Origin: Butyrivibrio sp.
GTDB lineage: Bacteria; Bacillota; Clostridia; Lachnospirales; Lachnospiraceae
Assembly (NCBI GenBank): GCA_023665525.1
Contig: JAMPDT010000010.1
Coordinates: 1 to 33,499 of the forward strand
Length of the DNA: 33,499 nt
Direction: 5' to 3'
Part shown: positions 7,009-15,840 of the stretch, in pieces
Layout of the letters: each line of letters opens with the position of its first letter
Numbering within the stretch: the stretch's first letter is position 1
The notes under the pieces: model-generated
Told to the model about the DNA's origin: nothing
What the model saw: the letters and a program-made list of their open reading frames with translations, nothing else
The model's database searches: none
Program-made: the position numbers and the translations under genes

Positions 7009-8801
7009 ACTCCCACCCCGCAATCCTTCGCGTCTTTTATAAGCGGTCTGAGCGAAAAAGCGGCAAGCGTCCGCTCTCCCGCGCCGTAAAAAAGCACCCT
7101 GCGCTTTCTGTCGTAAAGCATACTGTACAGAGGCTTCGAGCCTTCGTCCTCACTCCCGCCGCAGGACGGTCTTACGCATACGCCGCGCCTTAGGTTCAGC
7201 AGCTTCGAGAGACCTCCGAGCCTTTTTTCGTATTCGGGCTCGCATTCGTAAACGCCCATATTCCTGCCGTCCACCACAAAGGCTCCGTCCTTAAGCTCCA
7301 CGGCGGCTCCGCGCCAGTTTTTGAGCATATAATCCCTCATGTATTCCATATCGCCGTCCATATACAAAATATCCGCCACGCGGTAGCTGCCCTCGCTGAT
7401 AACGGGGTGCGCCCTGCGGTACCTGCTCCTGAAACCCGACACAGTCAATAATACCACAACGCAGACGGCAAAGGAAAGCCCAAAAATATATCTGAGCCTC
7501 ATATTAAAGCCCGACTCATTGTTTACCCTGTCGTAAAAATATGACGTTTCCGTCGGTCTGTCCTTGCCCCTTATCGAAATCCCGCCGCTTGACGGCGTTA
7601 TCCTTACCTTATTACGCAGAAAGCCGTCCTCCCCGAAGCTGAGCCTGCCGCGCCAATCGAGCTTTGCCGAGCACACGGTATCGAGAATGCCGTCCTCATA
7701 AAACAGCACCGTGCAGCTCCCATTTCCGTTGGGAGCAATATCGACATACTCGTAATTTTTTTCCACATAATTCACGGTAACGTCGCTGTCGATTATCGCC
7801 CGAATCACGTCTCTGTAATCTATATAGATATTATCGGCGAAATCCGCCAAATAATATCTTCCCGCCGCGCTCTGTATCGGAGCGAAAGCAAAGACTGCCG
7901 CCGCTGCCGCTCCGAACAGCGCAAAGCCGAGCGCCGCCGCCCTTTTTCTTTCGCGCAGCACCGCCATTATAACCGCCGCCGCAAAAAACAGCGCCCCTGC
8001 CGCTCCCGACGCGCCGCCCGCCGCCAAGAGAACCGCGTTCACGTTAAGCCCCGTTCTTTCGCAAATGCAGACCATACCCCCCGCAATCCAGTATCGCCGC
8101 TCCTTTTTGGGCGCAGACAGCATATCCGCGAGAGTATATTCGCCGTCGTATTCAAAATTCTGCCCCTCGGCGGGAACCTCGTATACCGTCCCGTTTTCAT
8201 TAAAGCCTATGTCCATATCGCTCAGCACGCACACGCCGTTTTGGGTAAAATAAATTCCTATGTACTCCGTGCCGCCCGTCACCGTTTCATAGCATTCGAC
8301 GACGCCGCCTTCCTTTGCCGCCCTTTCGGAAATAAAGCCGTGATATTCGCGGTAATCGTCGGCTCCCGTCATCAAATGCGTCTTTTCGTCCGACGGCGCA
8401 TAGGCTATGCTGTATTCGGACCGGTCCCACGCAGTCGCCTCATCGTCCGCCGCGCCCGTGGGATTCTCATTTCCCTCTTGCTCATCCTCAAATTGCTCCT
8501 CAAATCTCCCGTCGGCGGACATAATATAGTCCACTCCGTAGCCGCCCTCCCGCCTCGTTATTTTGACAATATCCCTGCGCTCAAAGTCCGTAATGTCAGA
8601 TATAAAAAAGGAGGAAGAGAATGGATCCGAATATCCGTAATCGTAAATATTCATACTCGTCCTGCTGCTGACATAGGTTCCCTCAAAACGCCTGTAATTG
8701 TGCGAAACCACCGACAAAACGGCATACGCGCAGACAAGCAGCCCCGCCGTAATGAATAAAACCGTATTTATTGTTTTGAGAGCTTTTTCGCTATGCTTCA
8801 T
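7005..8801 (-). CDS. Unrecognised membrane protein with two helix-ectodomain-helix modules
   Basis: The 598-residue protein has predicted membrane helices near 12-34, 253-280, 287-312 and 440-462. Between helices 1 and 2, and again between 3 and 4, lie extracytoplasmic regions of about 215 and 125 residues. Each opens soon after the helix with an aromatic Gly-Tyr pattern (FEGTYV, then AGRYYL). This may be an internal duplication, but similarity is weak. A cytoplasmic C-terminal domain of about 135 residues follows. No known catalytic motif is seen. The ATG at 8801 overlaps the end of the TagF-like gene by 11 nt, and the lipoprotein gene starts in its stop codon, so all are one unit. A role in polymer attachment or sensing is a guess. 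Confidence 0.75.
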   Translation of the reverse strand: MKHSEKALKTINTVLFITAGLLVCAYAVLSVVSHNYRRFEGTYVSSRTSMNIYDYGYSDPFSSSFFISDITDFERRDIVKITRREGGYGVDYIMSADGRFEEQFEDEQEGNENPTGAADDEATAWDRSEYSIAYAPSDEKTHLMTGADDYREYHGFISERAAKEGGVVECYETVTGGTEYIGIYFTQNGVCVLSDMDIGFNENGTVYEVPAEGQNFEYDGEYTLADMLSAPKKERRYWIAGGMVCICERTGLNVNAVLLAAGGASGAAGALFFAAAVIMAVLRERKRAAALGFALFGAAAAAVFAFAPIQSAAGRYYLADFADNIYIDYRDVIRAIIDSDVTVNYVEKNYEYVDIAPNGNGSCTVLFYEDGILDTVCSAKLDWRGRLSFGEDGFLRNKVRITPSSGGISIRGKDRPTETSYFYDRVNNESGFNMRLRYIFGLSFAVCVVVLLTVSGFRSRYRRAHPVISEGSYRVADILYMDGDMEYMRDYMLKNWRGAAVELKDGAFVVDGRNMGVYECEPEYEKRLGGLSKLLNLRRGVCVRPSCGGSEDEGSKPLYSMLYDRKRRVLFYGAGERTLAAFSLRPLIKDAKDCGVGV

Positions 8802-11493
8802 AATTAATCATAACCTCATAAATGCGCTTGCAGTTCTCATGGTCGTCAAATTCAAAGAAGTCGTCCGCGCGTTTTCTGAATTGCTCCTTCATAACGCAGT
8901 CGTTTTTCATATATTCGATAAGCGTGTCTGTAAGCTCGTCGTTATTGCGGCAAATTTCACCGAAAGCCATCGTGTCGTAGTGAAAGGTCCCCTCCTCGTA
9001 ATGCTGGGGAATGTCGTCGTGGTGCAGATAAACGAGGGGCTTGCGCATATACGCGAAATCGAACTGCACTCCCGAATAGTCCGTCACCATAAGGCTCGAC
9101 TCCCTGAAAACCTTTTCGTAGCTCATATCGCCCGTCGCCGGAACAATATCCACGTAATCGTTGCGGTCGAAATCCTCCGCCTGCGGGCTGACGATCGGGT
9201 GAAGCACATAGAGTATCCTGTAATTGTATTTTCGCGCCGCGTCTATAAGCCGCTCGTCGTTAATCAGCGAATTGTACACCTTGTAATAGGAGCTTTCCTT
9301 AAACAGCGGGTTATAGTCCCTCGCAACGCCCTCGTTCTTGGTGACGGGCACCGCCGCCTGCATACGCCATGTGGGCGTGATGAGAATCTGACGCTTGTCG
9401 TCGTTTATCAGCCCGTCGTAGCGCGGAACTCCCGTAAGCTTTAAAATATCCCTTCCGGCATAATCGTAAATCGGTCTGTTCAGATTTTCAAGCTCGTATT
9501 TGGAGGCGCAGAAATACAGGCTTATATTGTCCCTCAGACGGTTCTGCGCAATCGCAATCTTCTGAACCGACATACCGTGCTGGACGCAGACGGTGCGGAA
9601 ATTGAACAAATCCCTCATATGCCCCGAGCTGTTGAGCGAATAATCGTTAAAGGCAAATACCGTCGAATTGGATATTATCATCATATCGGCGTACATAAAC
9701 ATCAGCCTGTGCTTTATTGTTCCCCTGCGCAGGGGCTTATAGCCGTCCCGCTTAAGCCGCCTGTAATCGGGGCATTTTTTATCCACGAGATAATATTTCT
9801 TTATTCCGTCGTCCTGCGCGCAGGCATAGCGGTAAAGGTACTCCGACGAATCGCCCGCCTTGTATATTTTGTCGATAAACATCCATATCGGCTTTCTTTT
9901 CCAAAACGGCTTCATTATAAAATACGCCATTCTCATCAGCATAAAGAGCCAAGTCTTTTTGTTGAAGGTCTTAAACATCTCGAGCCACAGCAGAACCTCG
10001 CGCTTGGCAACGGCGCGCTTCCTGACCTTGTACACGGAAATCGTGCCCTTTCTGTACATTGCCATAAAATGCCCGCCGAAGGTCCAATAGCTGCTCTTAA
10101 AGCGCTTCGAGAGGCGGCTCGTATGCGAATCGAAGGTTATGACAACAGAGCAGACCTCGCCCTCCGTTTCATACTTAAAGCCGATTCTTTGGCAGTCCGT
10201 ATCCTCAATAGGCACATCGACCTCAAACGCCGTTCTTTTATAAATCGAATAGCCGAAAAGCTTGGTGTGCGAGTATCTCCGATTGAATTTAACCTCGTAT
10301 GCCGTGCCGTCCTTTTCGGCGTAAAAATGCCCCTTTTCCACATCGAAAAGTCCCGAAAGCGTTCCGTCTATATGGAGCCTTCCGTCGGCGTATTCCATAA
10401 ACTGGATATTCACGCACTGCGAGCTTTGAGCTGCCGCCGTAACTCCCGCCGCGCCGAAAAATACCTTGCCCTTTGAATAATAGCGCTCAAAGTCATAGCT
10501 CCCGTCATTATACTTAATTCTTAAGAACATACGCTTGATATAGGGATTGGAGGTGCAGCCGCGCTGCGCGTAGGCGTTCATAATAACCTTGTCGTCTATG
10601 AACCTGAGCATTCTGCCCCACGACAGTATATATTCCTCCGTTTCCTCCTCGGGAATGCAGTGCTTGTTCTGATTGTCGAGATTCGCCTCCGTCCTTACGG
10701 TAAGAGCATACATCGCCTGATACTGTATTATGCGCGGGAGCTTCCCTTTATAACGGCTGTCAAGCTCTTCAAGGAAAACCAGCCAAAAATCCTCGATCGC
10801 CTCATAATACCATTCCTTTTCGTAGCAGCCCGCGAAAAAAACCTTGTCGTCCTCGCGCACCTCGTCGTAAACATATTCCTGCGCCCCGTCAAAAACGGTT
10901 CCTCCCGCCTCAAGCGCCGCCCTCAGGAAATACTCTTTCTCGTATTCGTACCTTAAATCCTCGCGGAATTTATGCTCCTTAAAGTACTCCGCCGCAATCC
11001 ATGTGCCTGCCGCAAAATAAGGCAGGCAGTCGTATTTTCTCTCAAAATCTATATACTGCGCCGTTTTGCCCTTTCCTGCGCTCCCCGAAAGCGCGTCGGG
11101 ATTACCGGTGTTTTGACACCTTTTCGCGGGAATGCCCAAAATATGCCCGAAGCCCGAGGTATCGCGCATAGCCGCCGTCATCTCTTCAAAATAAGTCTTT
11201 CCGAAAGTATCGCCGTCCTCTATGACCGTGACAAGGGCTCCCTCAATATGCCTTGAAGCGCGGTTCAAAAGAACCGCGCGGCTCTCAGCGCCCTTTTCCG
11301 TCTCGCAGACATACGCCAAGCCTCCGACGTCGGGAAGCCCCGCCTCCTGCCCGTCCGAAAGCAATGGACACAAAACGAGCTTCACGCTTTCGGGCGCAGC
11401 CGTCTGCGCCTTAAGACAGTCAAGCGTCGCTTTGTTTTTTTCATCTCCGCCCTTTAATATCCATACTGCCGTAAGCTGTATTTTACAGTTCAT
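8791..11493 (-). CDS. GT2-like / TagF-type glycerophosphotransferase fusion protein
   Basis: This 900-residue protein carries a C-terminal CDP-glycerol glycerophosphotransferase (TagF/TarL-type, PF04464) domain from about 540 to 895. Seen there are QHG (638-640), TGVPRYDGL (687-695), TPTWR (706-710), VLHP (763-766) and TDYSG (804-808), the family's conserved positions. The enzymes move glycerol- or ribitol-phosphate from CDP-polyol to a membrane polymer. Residues 1-210 look like a weak family-2 glycosyltransferase (IEDGDTFGKTYF near 91-102 fits a DxD site); a beta-rich region lies at about 330-460 and a basic, membrane-facing stretch at 460-545. It sits after an IspD/TarI-like gene, which may supply the CDP-polyol. 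The exact polymer is unknown. Confidence 0.85.
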   Translation of the reverse strand: MNCKIQLTAVWILKGGDEKNKATLDCLKAQTAAPESVKLVLCPLLSDGQEAGLPDVGGLAYVCETEKGAESRAVLLNRASRHIEGALVTVIEDGDTFGKTYFEEMTAAMRDTSGFGHILGIPAKRCQNTGNPDALSGSAGKGKTAQYIDFERKYDCLPYFAAGTWIAAEYFKEHKFREDLRYEYEKEYFLRAALEAGGTVFDGAQEYVYDEVREDDKVFFAGCYEKEWYYEAIEDFWLVFLEELDSRYKGKLPRIIQYQAMYALTVRTEANLDNQNKHCIPEEETEEYILSWGRMLRFIDDKVIMNAYAQRGCTSNPYIKRMFLRIKYNDGSYDFERYYSKGKVFFGAAGVTAAAQSSQCVNIQFMEYADGRLHIDGTLSGLFDVEKGHFYAEKDGTAYEVKFNRRYSHTKLFGYSIYKRTAFEVDVPIEDTDCQRIGFKYETEGEVCSVVITFDSHTSRLSKRFKSSYWTFGGHFMAMYRKGTISVYKVRKRAVAKREVLLWLEMFKTFNKKTWLFMLMRMAYFIMKPFWKRKPIWMFIDKIYKAGDSSEYLYRYACAQDDGIKKYYLVDKKCPDYRRLKRDGYKPLRRGTIKHRLMFMYADMMIISNSTVFAFNDYSLNSSGHMRDLFNFRTVCVQHGMSVQKIAIAQNRLRDNISLYFCASKYELENLNRPIYDYAGRDILKLTGVPRYDGLINDDKRQILITPTWRMQAAVPVTKNEGVARDYNPLFKESSYYKVYNSLINDERLIDAARKYNYRILYVLHPIVSPQAEDFDRNDYVDIVPATGDMSYEKVFRESSLMVTDYSGVQFDFAYMRKPLVYLHHDDIPQHYEEGTFHYDTMAFGEICRNNDELTDTLIEYMKNDCVMKEQFRKRADDFFEFDDHENCKRIYEVMINYEA

Positions 11494-11519
11494 AGAATTA
11501 TTGCGCTCCCCGTTATTTA

Positions 11520-12257
11520 TCAGTCCTCGTACCTAATTTCCTCTTTCGCAAACTTCCTGTAATGCTCATAATAATAATGCGACCTGAGCGTGTACAGATC
11601 CTCGGGCGTGGTGACCTTGATATTGTCGCGCTCCCCGATGAAAATACGGACCGCTTCGCCAAGCTCTATCAGCAGATCCGCCGAGGAGGTCGGATTTACG
11701 ATGCCGCGGCGCGCCGCCTCGTCGTGCGCCCACATTATTTTGCGCATGGTGTAGCCCTGCGGCGCCTGCGTGATATACATATTCTCGCGCGGCATATTGA
11801 CCTTGCAGCTTTTGCCGTCCTCGCTGACCAGCACCGAATCTATGCTGCGCACCACGGGAACCGCCGTTTCGTGCTCCTTCGCAAGCTCTATGCACTCCGA
11901 AATAAGCTGCTCGGACATAACGGGGCGCACGCCGTCGCAGATAAGCACAATGTCGGTGTCGGCGGCGTCCCTTGCCACCTCAACAAGCCCGTTGTGAATC
12001 GACTCGAAGCCACTGCTCCCCCCCTCGACGATTGCCCTGACGCGCGGTATCCTGTACTGCTCGATAAGTCCCTTCAAATGGTCGATTCCGCTCGCTATGC
12101 AGGCGATCACGATGTCGTCCACCAGCGGGTGGAGCGCAAAATTCTCAAGCGTCCTTATAATTATGGGCTTTCCGTCAACCTCGATAAACTGCTTCGGTAT
12201 ATTTTCGGATTTCATTCTCGTCCCGGTGCCTCCGGCAAAAATCATCGCGTGTACCAT
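11520..12257 (-). CDS. IspD/TarI-family cytidylyltransferase
   Basis: The 245-residue nucleotidyltransferase has the CTP-binding GGTGTRM (9-15) with Lys22 in IPKQF, then VEGGSSGFESIHNGL and a CDGVRP block holding the metal-binding Asp. The family contains IspD (MEP pathway) and TarI (CDP-ribitol synthesis). The position between two LicD-family genes and a TagF-type gene favours a TarI-like role making a CDP-polyol for a surface polymer, but sequence alone does not exclude IspD. No TarJ-type dehydrogenase is next to it. GGAGGAA lies 6 nt before the ATG. Confidence 0.85.
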   Translation of the reverse strand: MVHAMIFAGGTGTRMKSENIPKQFIEVDGKPIIIRTLENFALHPLVDDIVIACIASGIDHLKGLIEQYRIPRVRAIVEGGSSGFESIHNGLVEVARDAADTDIVLICDGVRPVMSEQLISECIELAKEHETAVPVVRSIDSVLVSEDGKSCKVNMPRENMYITQAPQGYTMRKIMWAHDEAARRGIVNPTSSADLLIELGEAVRIFIGERDNIKVTTPEDLYTLRSHYYYEHYRKFAKEEIRYED

Positions 12258-12274
12258 ATAAAATTCCTCCCGAT

Positions 12275-13189
12275 CTACAATGCTTCATATTTTCCCAAAT
12301 CAAATTCCAGCACGCCGTGCCTCTCCCTCTCGCTTTCGGGAGGCGGCGCTGCGTAGTCGCCGTACAGCTTTCTCAAATAGCGTTTTGTTTGAGCGGGGAA
12401 AAAATATTTCCTGTCCTCAAACTCCCTTTGCACAGGCTCAAAGAACCAGCTTCTCGGATAGCGCTCGCCCTTGAAGTGACCGCGCCCCACGGGAATGGCG
12501 ATTCGCCTCGATTCGCCGTCCTTACAGCGCGACAGCGCCCTTTCCGTAAGCAGGAGCCATTCTCTCAGGCTCTTAAAGCCGAACAGCGCGCCTATGAACG
12601 CCTTGAGCTTCAAGGTCCTTGAAAGCGCGGCGTTATCCCTCATGACCGCCCCAAGCCTGCCAAGCTTTTTTCTTATTCTCACGCAGGAGCATACAAACTG
12701 CAAGCCGTCCGATTTTATTCCCTGCCACGCCTGCGCAAGCGCGCCGTCGTACACGTTTTCTATCGGAAAAATATCTATGAAGATCCCCGCCCTGTCCGCG
12801 TCCGTGTCGGACGCTTCAAGGAAGCGCGTTCCCTTAAGACGGAGCTTCATAAAGTTCAGATCGTAGCTTTTGTCGATCCTTATTTCCTGCACGTCGTATT
12901 TATCGGGAAAGGCTTTTTTTACCAAAGCCGCGAAGCGGTCATAATCCGCCCTCGGCATACTCACGTCTATATCGTCGTCCCACGGGATAAAGCCCTTATG
13001 ACGCACCGCGCCGATGGCGCAGCCTCCCGTTATAACGTAGCAAAGCCCGTTTGCCGCGCACAGCGCGTGAATATCGTCCATCATCATAAGAAGGACCTTT
13101 TGGATTTTTCTTGTGTCGATGTCGGAGAGAGTGTAATGTCCCTCCATATGATCCGCCCAGCTTTTGAGCGAGCCGAAGGTTCCGAGCAT
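12275..13189 (-). CDS. LicD-family phosphotransferase, copy 1
   Basis: The 304-residue protein has the LicD signature (PF04991): TGGCAIGAVRHKGFIPWDDD (54-73), with the metal-binding acidic cluster DDDID at 71-75, and LYGDY near the C-terminus. LicD enzymes transfer phosphocholine or, in the related fukutin group, ribitol-phosphate from CDP-activated donors to glycans. It is cytoplasmic, with no membrane segment. The ATG at 13189 lies 4 nt after the upstream LicD gene's stop with a weak ribosome site; the ATG at 13147 (MEGHYTL) is an alternative start. It lies directly before the cytidylyltransferase gene, a possible donor-making partner. Confidence 0.9.
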   Translation of the reverse strand: MLGTFGSLKSWADHMEGHYTLSDIDTRKIQKVLLMMMDDIHALCAANGLCYVITGGCAIGAVRHKGFIPWDDDIDVSMPRADYDRFAALVKKAFPDKYDVQEIRIDKSYDLNFMKLRLKGTRFLEASDTDADRAGIFIDIFPIENVYDGALAQAWQGIKSDGLQFVCSCVRIRKKLGRLGAVMRDNAALSRTLKLKAFIGALFGFKSLREWLLLTERALSRCKDGESRRIAIPVGRGHFKGERYPRSWFFEPVQREFEDRKYFFPAQTKRYLRKLYGDYAAPPPESERERHGVLEFDLGKYEAL

Positions 13190-13193
13190 TTTG

Positions 13194-14024
13194 TCACCAG
13201 CCGTATATTTTCATAAAATGCACCTGCCGCCTGTTCTTGGGGGGCGGCGTCATATAATCCCCGAACAGCGAGGCAAGATAGTAATCAAAGCAGCCGGGAG
13301 CCATTGCCGTGCAGTCCTCGAACCGCATTTCAACGCCGTTTACATACGCCTCCCTGTCGCATTTCTCCTGTGGTCCGTAGCCGAACACTATTCCGCCCAC
13401 GGACCTTGATTCCTCGAACGGGTACCTTTTCGCGATTTTTTCTATGCGCCGCACCGTTCTTTTCCTGCCGAATACAAGCAGAGCAAAGGGCTTGAGAAGC
13501 GGCTTTACAATCGCCTTGAGCCTGCTCGCGCCCGCGCCCTCCTTTGCCTTGACGAATTTGAGGAGCCTGCGCTCCCGCAAAACCCTGCGGTATATTTCCC
13601 TGACCTCGCCCTCGTCCTCGGGAAGCCCGTCCATGGGAAAAATATCTATCCACAAATATCTGTCGTACTTATCTCTTATATATTTCTTGTCAACATATGT
13701 CGAGGTGTCGAAAATTTTGCACATCGGGTCGTGCAGGTTTCCCAAATCGGACGAATGGAAGCTGTACCTCGGCGCGAGCGGCTGTTCTGCCGCAACCGTC
13801 TGCAATCTTTCGTAATCGGGACGCGGCATAAGCAGATCAATGTCGTCGTCCCACGGGATAAAGCCCTTATGGCGCACCGCCCCGAGGAGCGTGCCGCCCG
13901 CCATATAGTAGCGCAGTCCGTTTTTTTCGCATATTTCTATAAAAAGCTTAAGCATTTCAAGCTCGCGCGCCTGTATTTCCTTAAGCGAGAGCAGATGTGC
14001 GCCGTCGGGCGCTCCCTTACGCAT
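13194..14024 (-). CDS. LicD-family phosphotransferase, copy 2
   Basis: The 276-residue protein has MAGGTLLGAVRHKGFIPWDD (41-60), with DDDID at 59-63, WIDIFPMDGLP and a C-terminal LFGDYMTPPP. It is a diverged paralogue of the next gene: the signature region is almost identical even in DNA, while the rest differs widely. Two such enzymes in tandem suggest two successive phospho-substituent transfers or two acceptors. The ATG at 14024 overlaps the stop of the SDR gene by 8 nt, and the stop lies 4 nt before the next gene, so the order is coupled. Confidence 0.92.
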   Translation of the reverse strand: MRKGAPDGAHLLSLKEIQARELEMLKLFIEICEKNGLRYYMAGGTLLGAVRHKGFIPWDDDIDLLMPRPDYERLQTVAAEQPLAPRYSFHSSDLGNLHDPMCKIFDTSTYVDKKYIRDKYDRYLWIDIFPMDGLPEDEGEVREIYRRVLRERRLLKFVKAKEGAGASRLKAIVKPLLKPFALLVFGRKRTVRRIEKIAKRYPFEESRSVGGIVFGYGPQEKCDREAYVNGVEMRFEDCTAMAPGCFDYYLASLFGDYMTPPPKNRRQVHFMKIYGW

Positions 14025-15087
14025 TCGCTTCTTCCCTTGACGCGAGCATACTGCCTATCATGCGCTCGTAGGTTTCGAGAAGCCCTATTTCGGGCTCCCA
14101 TCCGAGCGCCCTCAGCTTGTCCGCATTAAGCTGCATTTTGACGTCGGGGGCGTAGCCGTAGGCGAGAGCGTCCTTGGGTATGTCAAACACTACCCTTATG
14201 CCGCCGCCCGCTATTTTGTCGGCGACCATCTGCGCCATTCCCCTTATCGTCGTATTCGATTCCTCGTTGGTCACGGTGTAAGCCTCGCCCGCCTCGCCGC
14301 GCAGCAAAAGCAGAAGCACCGCCTTTATAACGTCCCTCGTGTAGCAGTAATTGTCGACGGAGTTCCCCTGTGTGTGAAGGACAATATCGGTCCCGTTTAT
14401 CGCGCTTTTGGCAAACTGCGCGAATACGCGGTTCTCCTCATAGGGTATGCCCGCGCCGAAGGTCTGCGCAAGCCTCGCCGTTTTCACGGGAACGCCGTAC
14501 TCCTTGGCATAGGACGCGCACAGGCACTCGCAGATTCTTTTGCCCTCCGAATACGAGCTTCTGACATTGAGAATGTCAATGTAGCCCAAATCCTTTTCCC
14601 TGACGCAGGGGAGCGCGGGATCGGTCACGCCGTAAACCTCCATGGAGGAAAGGTACACCATTCCCTTAGCCCCCGTCCTTGCGGCAAAGGAAAGTATATT
14701 GTCGGTGCCGTTCACCGCCGTGCGGATCGTTTCGACGGGCTTTTCCACGAAAAATTTGGAGGAGGTGGGGCTTGCGGCGTGGATAATGTAATCCGCGCTT
14801 ACCGAGACGTCGATCGGCTCGGTCACGTCCTGCACAAGAAAGCTCAGACCGTCGGCGTCAAAGCCCTCATAGGCGCGGCGCGCCTTCTCCTCGTTCCTTA
14901 CTGTCGCAATAACCTTTATCCCCGCGTTTTTCAGACGGTTCATCGTAAGCAGCGCCTTTACCGCCTGCGAGCCGACAAGCCCCGTCGCTCCCGTCACAAG
15001 CACCGTAGAGCCGTAAAGCTCCTCAAAGGGCAGGGAGCTTTGCGCTATATTTTCCAAATCCTCGAGCAGATATTTATCAATCGGCAT
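14017..15087 (-). CDS. Extended SDR: NAD-dependent sugar epimerase/dehydratase
   Basis: The 356-residue protein has the Rossmann motif TGATGLVG (32-39), an SSMEVYG strand (147-153) and the catalytic YxxxK (Tyr179, Lys183), the hallmarks of extended short-chain dehydrogenases that act on nucleotide sugars. The substrate cannot be read; similar folds serve as epimerases, dehydratases and UDP-glucuronate decarboxylases. Its place between an ABC polymer exporter and two LicD genes suggests it makes or modifies an activated sugar for the polymer. GGAGG is 8 nt before the ATG. Confidence 0.88.
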   Translation of the reverse strand: MPIDKYLLEDLENIAQSSLPFEELYGSTVLVTGATGLVGSQAVKALLTMNRLKNAGIKVIATVRNEEKARRAYEGFDADGLSFLVQDVTEPIDVSVSADYIIHAASPTSSKFFVEKPVETIRTAVNGTDNILSFAARTGAKGMVYLSSMEVYGVTDPALPCVREKDLGYIDILNVRSSYSEGKRICECLCASYAKEYGVPVKTARLAQTFGAGIPYEENRVFAQFAKSAINGTDIVLHTQGNSVDNYCYTRDVIKAVLLLLLRGEAGEAYTVTNEESNTTIRGMAQMVADKIAGGGIRVVFDIPKDALAYGYAPDVKMQLNADKLRALGWEPEIGLLETYERMIGSMLASREEANA

Positions 15088-15111
15088 TTCCCAAACCTCC
15101 TTAACGGTTCT

Positions 15112-15840
15112 CTACTTCATAAACTCCGCGTATTCCTTTAGGACCTCCTGCGGCTCTCCCAGCATTTTTATTTCGCCGTCGTGCATCCACATCACCTTGG
15201 TGCAAAGCTCCTTGAGCGTGGGAATGCTGTGCGAAACGATGACGACGGTACGGTTCTCGTCGTTTATGAGGCTCTTCATCTTGCTGAGGCTCTTTTTTTT
15301 GAACCTCTCGTCGCCCACGGAAAGCACCTCGTCCACAAGCATAATTTCCGTTTCCAGTATCGCCGTTATCGAAAAGGCGAGCTTCGAGTACATACCGCTG
15401 GAGTATGTGCGCACGGGCTTGTCTATGAAATCGCCCAGCTCCGCAAACTCTATAATCTCATCCGTCTTGTCCTTTATATGTTTCTCGGAAAAGCCCAAAA
15501 GCATACCCGAAAGCATAATATTTTCACGTCCCGTAAGCTTCGTCTGGAAGCCCACGCCTATGGAAAGCAGTGATACGCTGTGTCCCTTTAGGTCAATCGA
15601 GCCTCTGTCGGGGGAAAAGATTCCCGCAATCGCCTTTAGCATCGTCGATTTGCCGCTGCCGTTTTTGCCGATAATCCCCCATATTTCGCCCTTTTGTATT
15701 TTGAAGCTCACATTCCTGACCGCGTGCACAACGTCCTTTGTATTGTGCTTGCCGCGCAGCAGCATTTTCTTTATGGAATAGGACTTCAGGCTTTTATAAT
15801 CAATGCAGAGATTATTTACTTCAATAGCGTACTCACTCAT
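15112..15840 (-). CDS. Polysaccharide/teichoic acid ABC exporter, ATP-binding subunit (TagH/Wzt type)
   Basis: The 242-residue ATPase has Walker A GKNGSGKS (58-65), the signature YSSGM (146-150), Walker B IMLVDE (166-171) and the switch His204. The block KLTGRENIMLSGMLLG is typical of the TagH/Wzt/KpsT group. It lacks the C-terminal carbohydrate-binding domain of long Wzt proteins, so recognition of a terminal cap by this subunit is unlikely. The ATG at 15840 overlaps the permease stop (TAATG) and has AAAGGTGA upstream; longer upstream frames overlap the permease and are not used. Confidence 0.93.
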   Translation of the reverse strand: MSEYAIEVNNLCIDYKSLKSYSIKKMLLRGKHNTKDVVHAVRNVSFKIQKGEIWGIIGKNGSGKSTMLKAIAGIFSPDRGSIDLKGHSVSLLSIGVGFQTKLTGRENIMLSGMLLGFSEKHIKDKTDEIIEFAELGDFIDKPVRTYSSGMYSKLAFSITAILETEIMLVDEVLSVGDERFKKKSLSKMKSLINDENRTVVIVSHSIPTLKELCTKVMWMHDGEIKMLGEPQEVLKEYAEFMK

